This document shows, piece by piece, positions 41,401 through 49,421 of a DNA stretch of 64,000 bases. This DNA is from Xenorhabdus lircayensis (lineage in GTDB: Bacteria > Pseudomonadota > Gammaproteobacteria > Enterobacterales > Enterobacteriaceae): positions 17,152 through 81,151 of the forward strand of contig NZ_JACOII010000023.1 of NCBI RefSeq assembly GCF_016306625.1, read 5' to 3'. Below the pieces are notes generated by a model, which was not told the origin of the DNA, did no database searches, and worked only from the letters and a program-made list of their open reading frames with translations. Position 1 is the stretch's first letter, and the number at the start of each line of letters is the position of its first letter. The position numbers and the translations under genes are program-made.

Positions 41401-42339
41401 TTATCTGACCGAAGTCAGCTCGATTCTTGACATCATTGATGCAAGTTCAGTACGACTTCTGATCCCAACATTCGGCTGGCTGACCGTAAGTGCGGAAACT
41501 GCGGTTGCCAGACGCAATGTATGTTCGCTGGATTCACGCATCAGCAAACCATAAACCAGCCCACCGACCATCGAATCCCCCGCCCCAACCGTACTGACAA
41601 TCTCACAATGCGGCGGTTTTGCCAGCCATGCACCAGAGGCGTTGACCCATAACGCGCCCTGCTCTCCCAATGAAATGACTACATGGGCAATCCCTCTATT
41701 ACGCAGTTCATGCGCGATATCAATAACACTGTCCAAATCTGGCAGAGGCTTACCTGCCCAAATTTCCAATTCATGGCGATTAGGTTTTACCAGCCACGGT
41801 GATGCCTTGAGGCCAGAAACGAGAGCTTCGCGGCTACTGTCGAAAATAATGCAGGGACAACGCTGCCGTAATTGCATCATCCAATCCGCAAATGATTCCG
41901 GTGTAATCCCTTCAGGCAAACTTCCACTGACGACAACCATATCGAACTGCCCCAACCACGTGAGAGAATCACTGACAAATTGATTCCATTCATCTTCCGT
42001 CACATGAAAACCAGAAAAGTTAAAATCCGTCACTTCACCCTGTTTTTCTGTCAGTTTCACATTAATGCGCGTTCGTCCGGAGACTAAATGGAAACGATTT
42101 GCCATATTATTCTCGCTGAAAAACTGCTGAAACCCTTCCTGATTCTCCCGTCCCAGAAAACCACTGACGGTAACATCTATGCCTAAATCACGCAGTACCT
42201 TCGCAACATTATTTCCTTTGCCAGCAGCGTGAAGCCCTGCCGTTTGTACACGGTTAACATTTCCCTTAACAATATCTGGGCATAAGCCAACTAAATCATA
42301 AGCTGGGTTCAAGGTAATTGTGGCAACTCGGCGGCTCAT
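41401..42339 (-). CDS. fruK: 1-phosphofructokinase FruK (orphan)
   Basis: PfkB-family kinase that phosphorylates fructose 1-phosphate to fructose 1,6-bisphosphate. 312 residues, same length as E. coli FruK, with TLNPAYDLVG, GLHAAGKGNNVAKVL, and the catalytic STVGAGDSMVGG motif. In E. coli fruK lies between fruB and fruA, the fructose PTS proteins. Neither is here: nfo abuts the 3' end and a short regulatory gap with a Cra site precedes the start. Fructose 1-phosphate would have to come from a fructose PTS encoded elsewhere. Confidence 0.95.
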   Translation of the reverse strand: MSRRVATITLNPAYDLVGLCPDIVKGNVNRVQTAGLHAAGKGNNVAKVLRDLGIDVTVSGFLGRENQEGFQQFFSENNMANRFHLVSGRTRINVKLTEKQGEVTDFNFSGFHVTEDEWNQFVSDSLTWLGQFDMVVVSGSLPEGITPESFADWMMQLRQRCPCIIFDSSREALVSGLKASPWLVKPNRHELEIWAGKPLPDLDSVIDIAHELRNRGIAHVVISLGEQGALWVNASGAWLAKPPHCEIVSTVGAGDSMVGGLVYGLLMRESSEHTLRLATAVSALTVSQPNVGIRSRTELASMMSRIELTSVR

Positions 42340-42411
42340 CTTGCCCGGTGTCTCCTGAATAAACAGTTATAAGTAATATTAAGATTTATCTGTTATTTAT
42401 ATCATCAAAAT

Positions 42412-42423
42412 TGAATCGTTTCA
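42412..42423. promoter_or_regulatory. Cra (FruR) operator upstream of fruK
   Basis: TGAATCGTTTCA agrees with the Cra consensus TGAAWCGWTTCA at all defined positions. It is 73 bases upstream of the fruK start, where Cra would repress the operon until fructose 1-phosphate appears. Very likely functional. Confidence 0.85.
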
Positions 42424-42498
42424 GTTAAAATTGCCACTAGATTGATCATTGTGTTACCTCCATCTAAAAGTAAAATATGCTGCGAAATGATTTCTTGT

Positions 42499-42562
42499 TA
42501 TACCCAATAGGTTTCAAGTTGCAGCGCGAACAACAAAGCAGCAATTTGAAAGATAAAAGGTA
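42499..42562. repeat. Truncated ERIC-associated palindrome
   Basis: TATACCCAATAGGTTTCAAG at the left, TTGCAGC further in and GCAATTTGAAAGATAAAAGG at the right are near-complementary ends of a repeat that I recall flanking ERIC cores in Xenorhabdus/Photorhabdus. The ERIC core itself is missing, so the arms meet in a short loop. It lies between the Cra site of fruK and the Nudix gene. Confidence 0.5.
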
Positions 42563-42644
42563 GAGATGACGAAATAAAACCGCTACAGATATCTAAAACT
42601 TATCAGAGCCACAGTGGATAGATATTATCCGGAGGAATATATCA

Positions 42645-43064
42645 GTGTCAGTTATTGTCGGAGTTGGTGTCATTATCGTTAACGATAAAGGTGAGGTTTT
42701 ACTGGGAAAACGTACCAGCCAGCATGCACCGTACTGGTCAATCTTTGGTGGCCATGTTGATCCCGGTGAAACCTTTGAAGAATGTGCCATTCGCGAAATT
42801 CAGGAAGAAATTGGCCTCACAATCCAAAACCCCAAAGTCTATGGTATTTGCAATAACCTCGAAACGTATTTCGAAGAAGGAAAACACACAGTTTCAGTCT
42901 GTTTGCTGGCACAGTATACCGGAGGTGAACCCAAATTAATGGAGCCTGAAAAATGTGAGCAATTAATTTGGTGTAACCCTGACCATCTCCCCGAACCTCA
43001 TTTTGAAGCCAGCCGCAATGCCATCAAGCTATGGCAAAAATCACAATTCTATTCCGTGACCTAA
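42645..43064 (+). CDS. Nudix hydrolase
   Basis: Hydrolase of nucleoside diphosphates linked to another moiety. The full Nudix box GX5EX7REUXEEXGU is visible as GGHVDPGETFEECAIREIQEE plus IGL at residues about 36-59. The protein resembles NUDT15/MutT-type nucleotide-sanitising enzymes in size (139 residues), but the substrate cannot be predicted. The GTG start at 42645 is preceded by GGAGGA at nine bases. Isolated gene between fruK and mtr. Confidence 0.85.
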   Translation: MSVIVGVGVIIVNDKGEVLLGKRTSQHAPYWSIFGGHVDPGETFEECAIREIQEEIGLTIQNPKVYGICNNLETYFEEGKHTVSVCLLAQYTGGEPKLMEPEKCEQLIWCNPDHLPEPHFEASRNAIKLWQKSQFYSVT

Positions 43065-43165
43065 TACCAATATCCTTTTCAGGCAGGTTTACTCAGATAA
43101 CCTGCTCCCTACCTTTGTATGCAAAATGCAACAAAAGCAATTTCGTTATCTTCCATAAATATTTG

Positions 43166-43205
43166 TTTACACATATCATTCATTAATGTATCGTCGAGCT
43201 AGTAC
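43166..43205 (+). promoter_or_regulatory. mtr promoter with overlapping TrpR-like operator
   Basis: TTTACA (43166-43171), 17 bases, then TATCGT (43189-43194) form a plausible sigma-70 promoter. The 18-mer GTATCGTCGAGCTAGTAC (43188-43205) overlaps the -10 box and matches 11 of 18 positions of the TrpR consensus, with a perfect right half CTAGTAC. In E. coli, TrpR represses mtr from such a position. Confidence 0.6.
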
Positions 43206-43234
43206 AAGGTAACACCACTCATCAGGGAGTCTAT

Positions 43235-44479
43235 ATGACCATTGAGGTAACGCAAAATTTGAAACGCCCCTCCATATTTGGTGGCGCTATGATCATTGCC
43301 GGTACTGCTGTCGGTGCAGGTATGTTTTCCATTCCAATTGTCACTTCAGGCGTCTGGTTTACAGGATCAATCATTTTGTTGGTGTATACCTGCGCATGTT
43401 TGTATTTTTCTAGTCTGATGATTCTGGAAGCTAATCTGAATTATCCTACTGGCTCCAGCTTCCACACTGTTACCAAAGACTTGCTAGGTAAAGGTTGGAG
43501 CACCATCAATGGGCTATCTATCACCTTCGTTCTGTATATCCTGACCTATGCTTATGTTTCAGCGGGCAGCTCAATTATTTTTCACAATATTGAGCATATT
43601 CTTCCGATGAAACAATCGGTAGCTGGCTTTATTTTCGCCTTTATCGTTGCCTTCATTGTCTGGCTGTCCACTAAAGCAGTAGATCGTTTAAGCACCATCT
43701 TGATAGGCGGTATGGTAATCACCTTTATCATGTCTGTCGGTGGCATGTTTAATGAAGTCAAACCAGCCATTTTATTCGATCAGGCCAATACCGAAGCGAG
43801 CTATTTACCTTATGCTTTAGTCGCCCTGCCTTATCTGCTGGCCTCATTTGGCTATCACGGTAATGTTCCTGGACTGGTCAAGTATTATCATAAAGACAGT
43901 AAAGCAGTTACTCGCAGCTTGTTATACGGAACATTAATAACATTGACTATCTACATTTTGTGGCAGTATGTGATTCAGGGAAATATTCCCCGTGAAGCCT
44001 TTAAGCAAATTATTGCCGATGGCGGCAATATCGGTAACTTACTGCAACAAATGGATAAGACATCCAACAATGAAACCGTGACCCAGTTTTTGAGTGCCTT
44101 CTCATATATGGCATTAGCAAGTTCATTCCTAGGTGTATCACTGGGGTTGTTTGATTATTTGGCTGACTTTTTTAAATTCGACGACAGCGGAAAAAGTCGT
44201 TTTAAAACAGCACTGATTACATTCGTTCCCCCCAGCTTGCTGGCACTAATCTTTCCAAACGGCTTTCTGTACGCGATCGGCTTTGCAGGTCTGGCAGCAA
44301 CCGTTTGGGCGGTTATTGTTCCTGCATTAATGGTACGAGTCAGTCGTAAGCGTTATCCCAAATCTAGCTACCGGGCACCGGGAGGCAATTTCTTGATCGC
44401 TTTTGTTATCCTGTTCGGTTTGATAAATGCAATAACTCATATTCTCTCCTTGTTTAATTTGTTGCCAACTTATCGTTAA
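43235..44479 (+). CDS. mtr: Tryptophan-specific transport protein Mtr
   Basis: High-affinity tryptophan/proton symporter of the hydroxy/aromatic amino acid permease family. It has the E. coli length (414) and conserved stretches: GTAVGAGMFSIPIV in helix 1, GLSITFVLYILTYAYVSA, LASFGYHGNVPGLVKYY and ASSFLGVSLGLFDYLADFF. Eleven hydrophobic helices. GGGAG precedes the ATG. A hairpin follows the stop. TyrP is a paralogous alternative, but similarity favours Mtr, as does the TrpR-like site. Confidence 0.92.
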   Translation: MTIEVTQNLKRPSIFGGAMIIAGTAVGAGMFSIPIVTSGVWFTGSIILLVYTCACLYFSSLMILEANLNYPTGSSFHTVTKDLLGKGWSTINGLSITFVLYILTYAYVSAGSSIIFHNIEHILPMKQSVAGFIFAFIVAFIVWLSTKAVDRLSTILIGGMVITFIMSVGGMFNEVKPAILFDQANTEASYLPYALVALPYLLASFGYHGNVPGLVKYYHKDSKAVTRSLLYGTLITLTIYILWQYVIQGNIPREAFKQIIADGGNIGNLLQQMDKTSNNETVTQFLSAFSYMALASSFLGVSLGLFDYLADFFKFDDSGKSRFKTALITFVPPSLLALIFPNGFLYAIGFAGLAATVWAVIVPALMVRVSRKRYPKSSYRAPGGNFLIAFVILFGLINAITHILSLFNLLPTYR

Positions 44480-44490
44480 TGTTTTCCTTT

Positions 44491-44511
44491 AGCCCCAGTA
44501 TTTTACTGGGG
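44491..44511 (+). terminator. Hairpin terminator downstream of mtr
   Basis: GCCCCAGTA (44491-44499) pairs with TACTGGGGC (44503-44511) over a TTT loop. The following sequence is only moderately T-rich. It lies 12 bases after the mtr stop codon. Confidence 0.7.
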
Positions 44512-44608
44512 CATTCATTCACCTCTTGCCTAATAGGCCGACTGCGAGTAATTTTGTCGCCACTCAAATATTCATTCCACTATTTCCTTGTTCTTACGGA
44601 AGGTCTCT

Positions 44609-45181
44609 ATGGCTAAAGCCAATGAAATTAAACGCGGCGCTGCAATCAGCCACAATGGTAAGCTATTATTAGTTAAAGACATCGATATTCAGTCACCCAG
44701 TGCGCGTGGTGCCAGCACGCTGTATAAAATGCGTTTTACTGATATTCGTACTGGTCAGAAAGTGGAAGAACGTTTCAAAGGTGATGACATTCTTGAAACC
44801 ATCACATTAACTCGCCGTAGTGTCAGTTTTTCCTATATTGACGGTGATGAATATATCTTCATGGATGATGAAGATTTCACCCCTTATCACTTCAAAAAAG
44901 ATCAAATCGAAGAAGAATTGCTATTCATTCCAGAAGAAGGCTTACCGGGAATGCAAGTTCTGACAATGGATGGGCAATTGCTGGCTCTTGAATTACCACA
45001 AACGGTTGATATGGTCATTGAAGAAACATCACCGGGTATTAAGGGAGCATCAGCAAGTGCTCGTACTAAACCGGCTAAAATGAGTACAGGACTGACTATT
45101 CAAGTTCCTGAATACCTGAGTTCAGGCGAAAAAGTCCGCATTCATATTGCAGAGCGCCGCTATATGGGACGTTGTGATTAA
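44609..45181 (+). CDS. yeiP: Elongation factor P-like protein YeiP
   Basis: Paralogue of EF-P (three OB-like domains) that assists translation of difficult motifs; its substrates are distinct from those of EF-P. The 190-residue protein from the ATG at 44609 has the same length as E. coli YeiP and conserved [20 protein letters not shown] and the C-terminal [17 protein letters not shown] and IAERRYMGR. An upstream in-frame start at 44588 is less likely. Confidence 0.95.
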   Translation: MAKANEIKRGAAISHNGKLLLVKDIDIQSPSARGASTLYKMRFTDIRTGQKVEERFKGDDILETITLTRRSVSFSYIDGDEYIFMDDEDFTPYHFKKDQIEEELLFIPEEGLPGMQVLTMDGQLLALELPQTVDMVIEETSPGIKGASASARTKPAKMSTGLTIQVPEYLSSGEKVRIHIAERRYMGRCD

Positions 45182-45202
45182 TTCTATATCCTTAAATATG
45201 AG

Positions 45203-45241
45203 CTGCTCTTTCAACAAAGATAATGTTCGATGAAAAGAGCA
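45203..45241. terminator. Imperfect hairpin downstream of yeiP
   Basis: TGCTCTTT (45204-45211) and AAAGAGCA (45234-45241) can pair around a 22-base loop. It lies between convergent yeiP and the first pilin-like gene. Weak on structure, so low confidence as a terminator. Confidence 0.4.
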
Positions 45242-45258
45242 ACTCATCGCTTATTAAG

Positions 45259-45570
45259 TCAAAAATAATCCACATTAACGATTGCCACTCGTTTCTGATT
45301 ATCAGTCCACTTCACACTGGAAACACCTATGTTACCAGGAAGCATGACATAACCGATTGTTTTATGAGTTGAAATGATTTGCTTAACAGTGAGGTTTTTT
45401 CCTAACCGATAGCAAGAGATATTGGCTTGAACATTTGATACAACAACTTGACATCCTGGATCAACAATAGCACCTGAAAACCGGATTACTCCTCCATTAG
45501 ATTCCGCATATCCATAAGAAAGCCATGAAACCAACAAACAGCTAATTAACAATTTAAGATAATTTTGCAT
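45259..45570 (-). CDS. Small secreted pilin-like protein 1
   Basis: Not recognised as a named family. A signal peptide (about residues 1-23, ending in SYGYA) is followed by GGVIRFSGAIVDPGCQV, which looks like the N-terminal strand of type 1 pilins, and by a second Cys (NISCYR) that could form the pilin disulfide. It ends in VAIVNVDYF, a fimbrial-like C-terminal pattern. At 103 residues it is much shorter than standard pilins (about 160). The ATG at 45570 is preceded by GAGGTGACC. No usher or chaperone is nearby. A paralogue lies just upstream. Confidence 0.6.
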   Translation of the reverse strand: MQNYLKLLISCLLVSWLSYGYAESNGGVIRFSGAIVDPGCQVVVSNVQANISCYRLGKNLTVKQIISTHKTIGYVMLPGNIGVSSVKWTDNQKRVAIVNVDYF

Positions 45571-45576
45571 GGTCAC

Positions 45577-45857
45577 CTCACTTTCGTTTTTCCATTAACT
45601 AAAACTCAGCTACCTTTTATTCCTTCATCTCCATCATAACTATTTCACATAAAAAAAATACGACATTGACACCTTTTATTGATAAATATCAAACGTGCAT
45701 TTTCAGCTCAAAAATAAAGACAATAATTTCATTAAGCAACTTGCAAAACTGTTATTAACAATCATTATTTGAACTGAATCATAAATAAATTTCACAATTC
45801 GCATTTATATTATTTAAATAAAACAAACAAGATAATCATTTAATTAACATATAACAT
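45577..45857. other. AT-rich spacer between the two pilin-like genes
   Basis: About 280 bases of very AT-rich DNA with no supported frame. It probably contains the promoter of pilin-like protein 1, suggesting the two genes are transcribed separately. Confidence 0.45.
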
Positions 45858-46175
45858 TTAATGATAAGTTATAGTAATAATACCTAATTTCTTATTTTCT
45901 CCTACCCATCTTATTTCTTCTGTTCCAATGTGTTTTTGAAGAGATAATAGAGAGTTGCTCTCCTTTTGATATTCTATGGTCTTATCTTGAGTTAACTGCT
46001 CACCATTATACCAACAAACCATTTCAGTATGTTTCTCATCCCAACTAAATTGGCATGGAGAATCAACGATAGCACCTTGAAAATAGATAGAGCCAGAACT
46101 TGAGATTGACGGAGAATTCGCCATTGAAGGATAAGATAAAGACATAAACAAAAAAGTCGTCATTTTTCGCAACAT
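45858..46175 (-). CDS. Small secreted pilin-like protein 2
   Basis: Paralogue of the preceding protein. Signal peptide (about residues 1-19, SLSYPSMA), then SGSIYFQGAIVDSPCQF resembling type 1 pilin strands, a second Cys in EMVCWYNGEQL and the end sequence LGIITITYH. 105 residues. GGAGG is located about ten bases upstream of the ATG. Sequence identity to protein 1 is limited to the GAIVD..C motif, the second Cys, an I..ITY or VNVDY-like end and a middle IG..E.R.W-like stretch. No fimbrial assembly genes are in the window. Confidence 0.6.
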   Translation of the reverse strand: MLRKMTTFLFMSLSYPSMANSPSISSSGSIYFQGAIVDSPCQFSWDEKHTEMVCWYNGEQLTQDKTIEYQKESNSLLSLQKHIGTEEIRWVGENKKLGIITITYH

Positions 46176-46657
46176 AAGCAGTCAACCTCCACTACAGGTA
46201 GTATTATCTTTTTCCAATTTTAGCCCCGCGCCAATTTGAAAACCAGATAATGGTGTAACGCTCTGCTATCTATATAACGATATAACGGAAAATGAAACGA
46301 TTTCTTTATACTTTTTATTTACCTCGCCCACAATACGATATAATATTCTAATAAATTAGGATATAAAAAATGAATTGATGATTATTTAATAATAGTCAGT
46401 CATCAATATTTAACCAAATATATATTATCGGTACTGAAGTTGGGATTTAGCTATTTTTCCGATATAATGAAATCATTCGTATATTAACGATAAGAAGACT
46501 CATCAATAAACTGTACAAATATGCTGATATAACCACACCTTACCCATACCATCCCGTAGTGATTACGCTTTCCAATAAATTTTGTTATAGTGCCTCCCCA
46601 GTTAATTTGACTACCAAAGTCCACATTACGTGTTAATACGTGTTAAATAGGTATCTC
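46176..46657. other. AT-rich intergenic region upstream of lpxT
   Basis: About 480 bases without a gene. It is rich in A/T tracts and probably contains divergent promoters for the mini-pilin gene and lpxT. Nothing specific is recognisable. Confidence 0.5.
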
Positions 46658-47362
46658 ATGACTCGCAGTCACCCACTCGCTATACTCATGCTCAATATTC
46701 TTGGTATCGCCCTGTTTCTCTCATGGTACTTGCCTGAGAACCACGGCTTTTGGTTTCATATTGATTCTGCTATTTTTTATTTTTTTAATGAGAAATTGCT
46801 GCCAAATTCGAAATTCTCACTATTTGTAGCTATCGCGAATGTCAGAGCATTTGATGTCATATCACTGCTGTGTATGGGGCTACTTTATTACAGTTCATTT
46901 CGCAAACAAGATCATGCAGGCAAACGTCGACTATTCATGATTGGTCTAGTGATGCTCATCTCTGCTGTCATCATTAATCAAATCGGCCACAAGATCCCAG
47001 TCAGTCGCCCAAGCCCGACATTGATGTTTGAAAATGTTAATCGCATAAATGAAATGACAAGTTGGCATACAAAAGATGCATCCAAAGACAGTTTTCCTGG
47101 TGATCATGGACTGATGTTATTGATTTTTAGCAGCTTTATTCTTCGTTATATCTCCCGAGGCGCATTCTTTATTGCTCTGCTGATTATGGTGATTTTTGCC
47201 CTTCCCCGTATTATGGCAGGTGCTCACTGGTTTACAGACATTGCCGTCGGCTCCCTATCTCTGACACTGATCGGCATGAGCTGGGCATTGCTGACCCCAT
47301 TAAGTGACATTATGGCAAAATGGTTAGATAAGAAATTACCGCATATTAGACGAACCTATTAA
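46658..47362 (+). CDS. lpxT: Lipid A 1-diphosphate synthase LpxT
   Basis: PAP2-family inner-membrane enzyme that transfers phosphate from undecaprenyl pyrophosphate to lipid A. Matches E. coli LpxT along its length: LNILGIALFLSWY near the start, HKIPVSRPSPT (motif I), DSFPGDHGLMLL (motif II) and PRIMAGAHWFTDI (motif III), with catalytic His residues. The ATG at 46658 gives 234 residues, with AGG eight bases upstream. A 15-bp stem-loop follows. Confidence 0.93.
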   Translation: MTRSHPLAILMLNILGIALFLSWYLPENHGFWFHIDSAIFYFFNEKLLPNSKFSLFVAIANVRAFDVISLLCMGLLYYSSFRKQDHAGKRRLFMIGLVMLISAVIINQIGHKIPVSRPSPTLMFENVNRINEMTSWHTKDASKDSFPGDHGLMLLIFSSFILRYISRGAFFIALLIMVIFALPRIMAGAHWFTDIAVGSLSLTLIGMSWALLTPLSDIMAKWLDKKLPHIRRTY

Positions 47363-47368
47363 AGGGAT

Positions 47369-47403
47369 AATATTGAGGAGGTAGCAGATACCTCCTCAAT
47401 ATT
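47369..47403. terminator. Perfect 15-bp stem-loop downstream of lpxT
   Basis: AATATTGAGGAGGTA (47369-47383) pairs with TACCTCCTCAATATT (47389-47403) over GCAGA, seven bases after the lpxT stop. No T-run follows, so it may act as mRNA 3' protection more than termination. The rest of the gap to mepS (to 47707) shows nothing specific. Confidence 0.65.
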
Positions 47404-47707
47404 ACACAATACTTATCAAAACAGTATAAAATAACAACAAATCATTCTAACCCCTTAGTTCCTAATCTAATTTTTTGTAAAGAACCCTTTTTGTCTCTCG
47501 CTTTTTACTAATGATTTCAGTAATCTTTCCCACGTCCTGTTTATTAAAATAATGCGTTTTGTAAAGATACTAATAAAATGTGTCGCTTAGCACACTTTAG
47601 GGACATAAAATTTGTTAATTCACTATGTTCTGACTAGGCTTTAATACGTTTAGTGTTTTTATGATGGCGATAAGTCACGTTAAGGGCTGCAAGGGAAAAT
47701 AAACACA

Positions 47708-48283
47708 ATGGTCAAATCTCAACCAACACTGAGATATGTATTGCGGCTGATACCCGCAATTCTAGCGGTAGTGGCACTGACCGCATGTAGTTCACCAGAT
47801 TCCAAACTCCGTAATAAACAAACTGAGACGCATGCAGTAAACACTCAAAAGCATTTTTTACTGCAACCATCTCAGGATGAATTTGAAACTTTGGTTAATA
47901 ACTTAGATATTAAGTCTAAGCTACTTAACCAATATGCAAACTGGAAAGGTGTTACCTATCGGCTTGGTGGGAACACAAAACGCGGTATTGACTGTTCGGC
48001 TTTTGTTCAGCGTACTTTTCATGATCAGTTTGGCATGGCGTTACCACGCTCTACATCAGAACAACAGCATATAGGCCAAACCGTTAATCGTTCTAAATTA
48101 CGTGCAGGTGACTTAGTGCTGTTTAAGACAGGCCGTTATATGCGTCACGTCGGCATTTACATCGGCAACAATCAATTTGTCCATGCTTCAACCAGCAGCG
48201 GAGTTATCGTCTCCAAATTGACCGATAACTATTGGAGTAAACGTTACTATGGTGCAAGGCGAGTAATATCAGATAATACATAA
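47708..48283 (+). CDS. mepS: Murein DD-endopeptidase MepS (Spr)
   Basis: Outer-membrane lipoprotein that cleaves D-Ala-mDAP cross-links, allowing insertion of new peptidoglycan. Lipobox LTAC with the lipidated Cys at residue 27. NlpC/P60 domain with catalytic Cys96 (GIDCSAFV), His in RHVGIYIG and a third polar His in NQFVHAST. 191 residues (E. coli 188). A strong terminator follows. In E. coli its level is set by the protease Prc with NlpI. Confidence 0.97.
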   Translation: MVKSQPTLRYVLRLIPAILAVVALTACSSPDSKLRNKQTETHAVNTQKHFLLQPSQDEFETLVNNLDIKSKLLNQYANWKGVTYRLGGNTKRGIDCSAFVQRTFHDQFGMALPRSTSEQQHIGQTVNRSKLRAGDLVLFKTGRYMRHVGIYIGNNQFVHASTSSGVIVSKLTDNYWSKRYYGARRVISDNT

Positions 48284-48342
48284 CCAACACCTACAGCGAA
48301 TTAATAGTGCCCCATTACTCAAAAATTTTCCTTGCAGACATT

Positions 48343-48374
48343 AAAAAACGCTTCCTGAATGGAAGCGTTTTTTA
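48343..48374. terminator. Bidirectional terminator between mepS and yejG
   Basis: AAAAAACGCTTCC pairs with GGAAGCGTTTTTT over TGAAT, with T tracts on both strands. It serves convergent mepS and yejG. Confidence 0.92.
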
Positions 48375-48389
48375 CCAACGGGTACTACA

Positions 48390-48734
48390 TTACAGTGGGT
48401 ACAACGCAGTTATGTTTTCTGCAATTGCAGCGCCTAATGTCTTTAAACGACATATCACTGCACTCTCGTCTTCCTTGGCAAAAAACAAACATGGCTCCCC
48501 TTCCCACTCAATCACAGCACTTAGTATCTGCATATCAGCAATAGATTGATTTATAGTATGCAATATATCCCGCGCTTTTTCGCCTTCATGGCTTAACAAT
48601 TTCAGCCCCATCAGGCTATTTCCTATATCTGTTTCTTCTGCTGGTAAAATCTCAACTTTTGTACCAACGAAACCAGATGACCACCGATAACTTTGCGGCA
48701 GTCTATGTACTACCGAAAGTTGGATATTATTCAC
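48390..48734 (-). CDS. yejG: YejG family protein
   Basis: Uncharacterised small protein. Length of 114 residues equals E. coli YejG and similar segments are visible: QLSVVHRLPQ.YRWS.GF.G.KVE, GLKLLS, WEGEPCLF and CRLKTLG.AIAE. YejG lies near bcr in E. coli as well. No signal peptide or membrane helix. A role in translation or aminoglycoside tolerance has been suggested in the literature, but I cannot confirm it from sequence. Confidence 0.85.
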   Translation of the reverse strand: MNNIQLSVVHRLPQSYRWSSGFVGTKVEILPAEETDIGNSLMGLKLLSHEGEKARDILHTINQSIADMQILSAVIEWEGEPCLFFAKEDESAVICRLKTLGAAIAENITALYPL

Positions 48735-49141
48735 GTATCATTCCTATCAGAAACAACATTAATACATCTAACCACCAGATGTAGGCTATCGATTCGTCAA
48801 AACCGAATAACCACCCAACAAAAAAGTAAACAAAAGGTTAAAATAAAAACCACATTATCGCACTTCCTTCATCTTCCATCTTAAAAAAAGTGGGATCAAA
48901 CTCGCATTTTATATATATTTATACTGTTTAGGTAAATAATTCAACTTATTTTTATGCAAAGCAGCAACTTTTCGTTCAAAAGTTATTTACATATTTGTTT
49001 TCTTCAAACTTTATTTCATGAAAATAAAAAAATATTTTTGTCTTTTTACAATAGGTTAATTAATACCAATACCATTATCACCTATAGTCATGAAGCCAAT
49101 CATAAAAAGTTAACAAAAAACCAACACATCAGTACTAACTG
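48735..49141. other. AT-rich region upstream of yejG, no gene
   Basis: About 400 bases between yejG and the remnant before bcr. Poly-A and poly-T tracts and only short frames without ribosome binding sites. Nothing else seen. Confidence 0.5.
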
Positions 49142-49333
49142 ATATGGCAAAATTAACAATCTTCTATATTTGTTTGATGATCGCTCGTTATTTCCTGTCT
49201 ATCAGGACAACAAACAGCTTCTTTGCGAATTCAAGAGACTTCAGGAAGGCAATGCAAGCTTAACCCTTATCGGCTTTTGGGAAAAATCCTTAAGCAAACC
49301 TGCATTTTTCTTAGGTACGAGAGTAAATAAATA
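49142..49333 (+). pseudogene. 3' remnant of an unrecognised gene upstream of bcr
   Basis: A frame without start follows the TGA at 49139-49141 and ends with TAG at about 49333. It reads protein-like: LFDDRSLFPVYQDNKQLLCE, then LQEGNASLTLIGFWEKSL, then FFLGTRVNK. The composition contrasts with the surrounding AT-rich non-coding DNA. I do not recognise the family. In E. coli the yejABEF and pdeN genes lie in this interval and all are absent here, so it may be debris of a replaced gene. Confidence 0.35.
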
Positions 49334-49421
49334 GTTGATAGTAACCAGTAGGTGATAAGAAATAATAGGCGGTAATAAACGAAAGGCCATCCCATACTGA
49401 TAGACGGCCCTTCAGAGTATT

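Noticed and set aside
48954..49142. 62-codon plus-strand frame before bcr
   Set aside because: AT-rich translation dominated by Lys, Asn and Phe, with no start signal; typical of non-coding AT-rich DNA.
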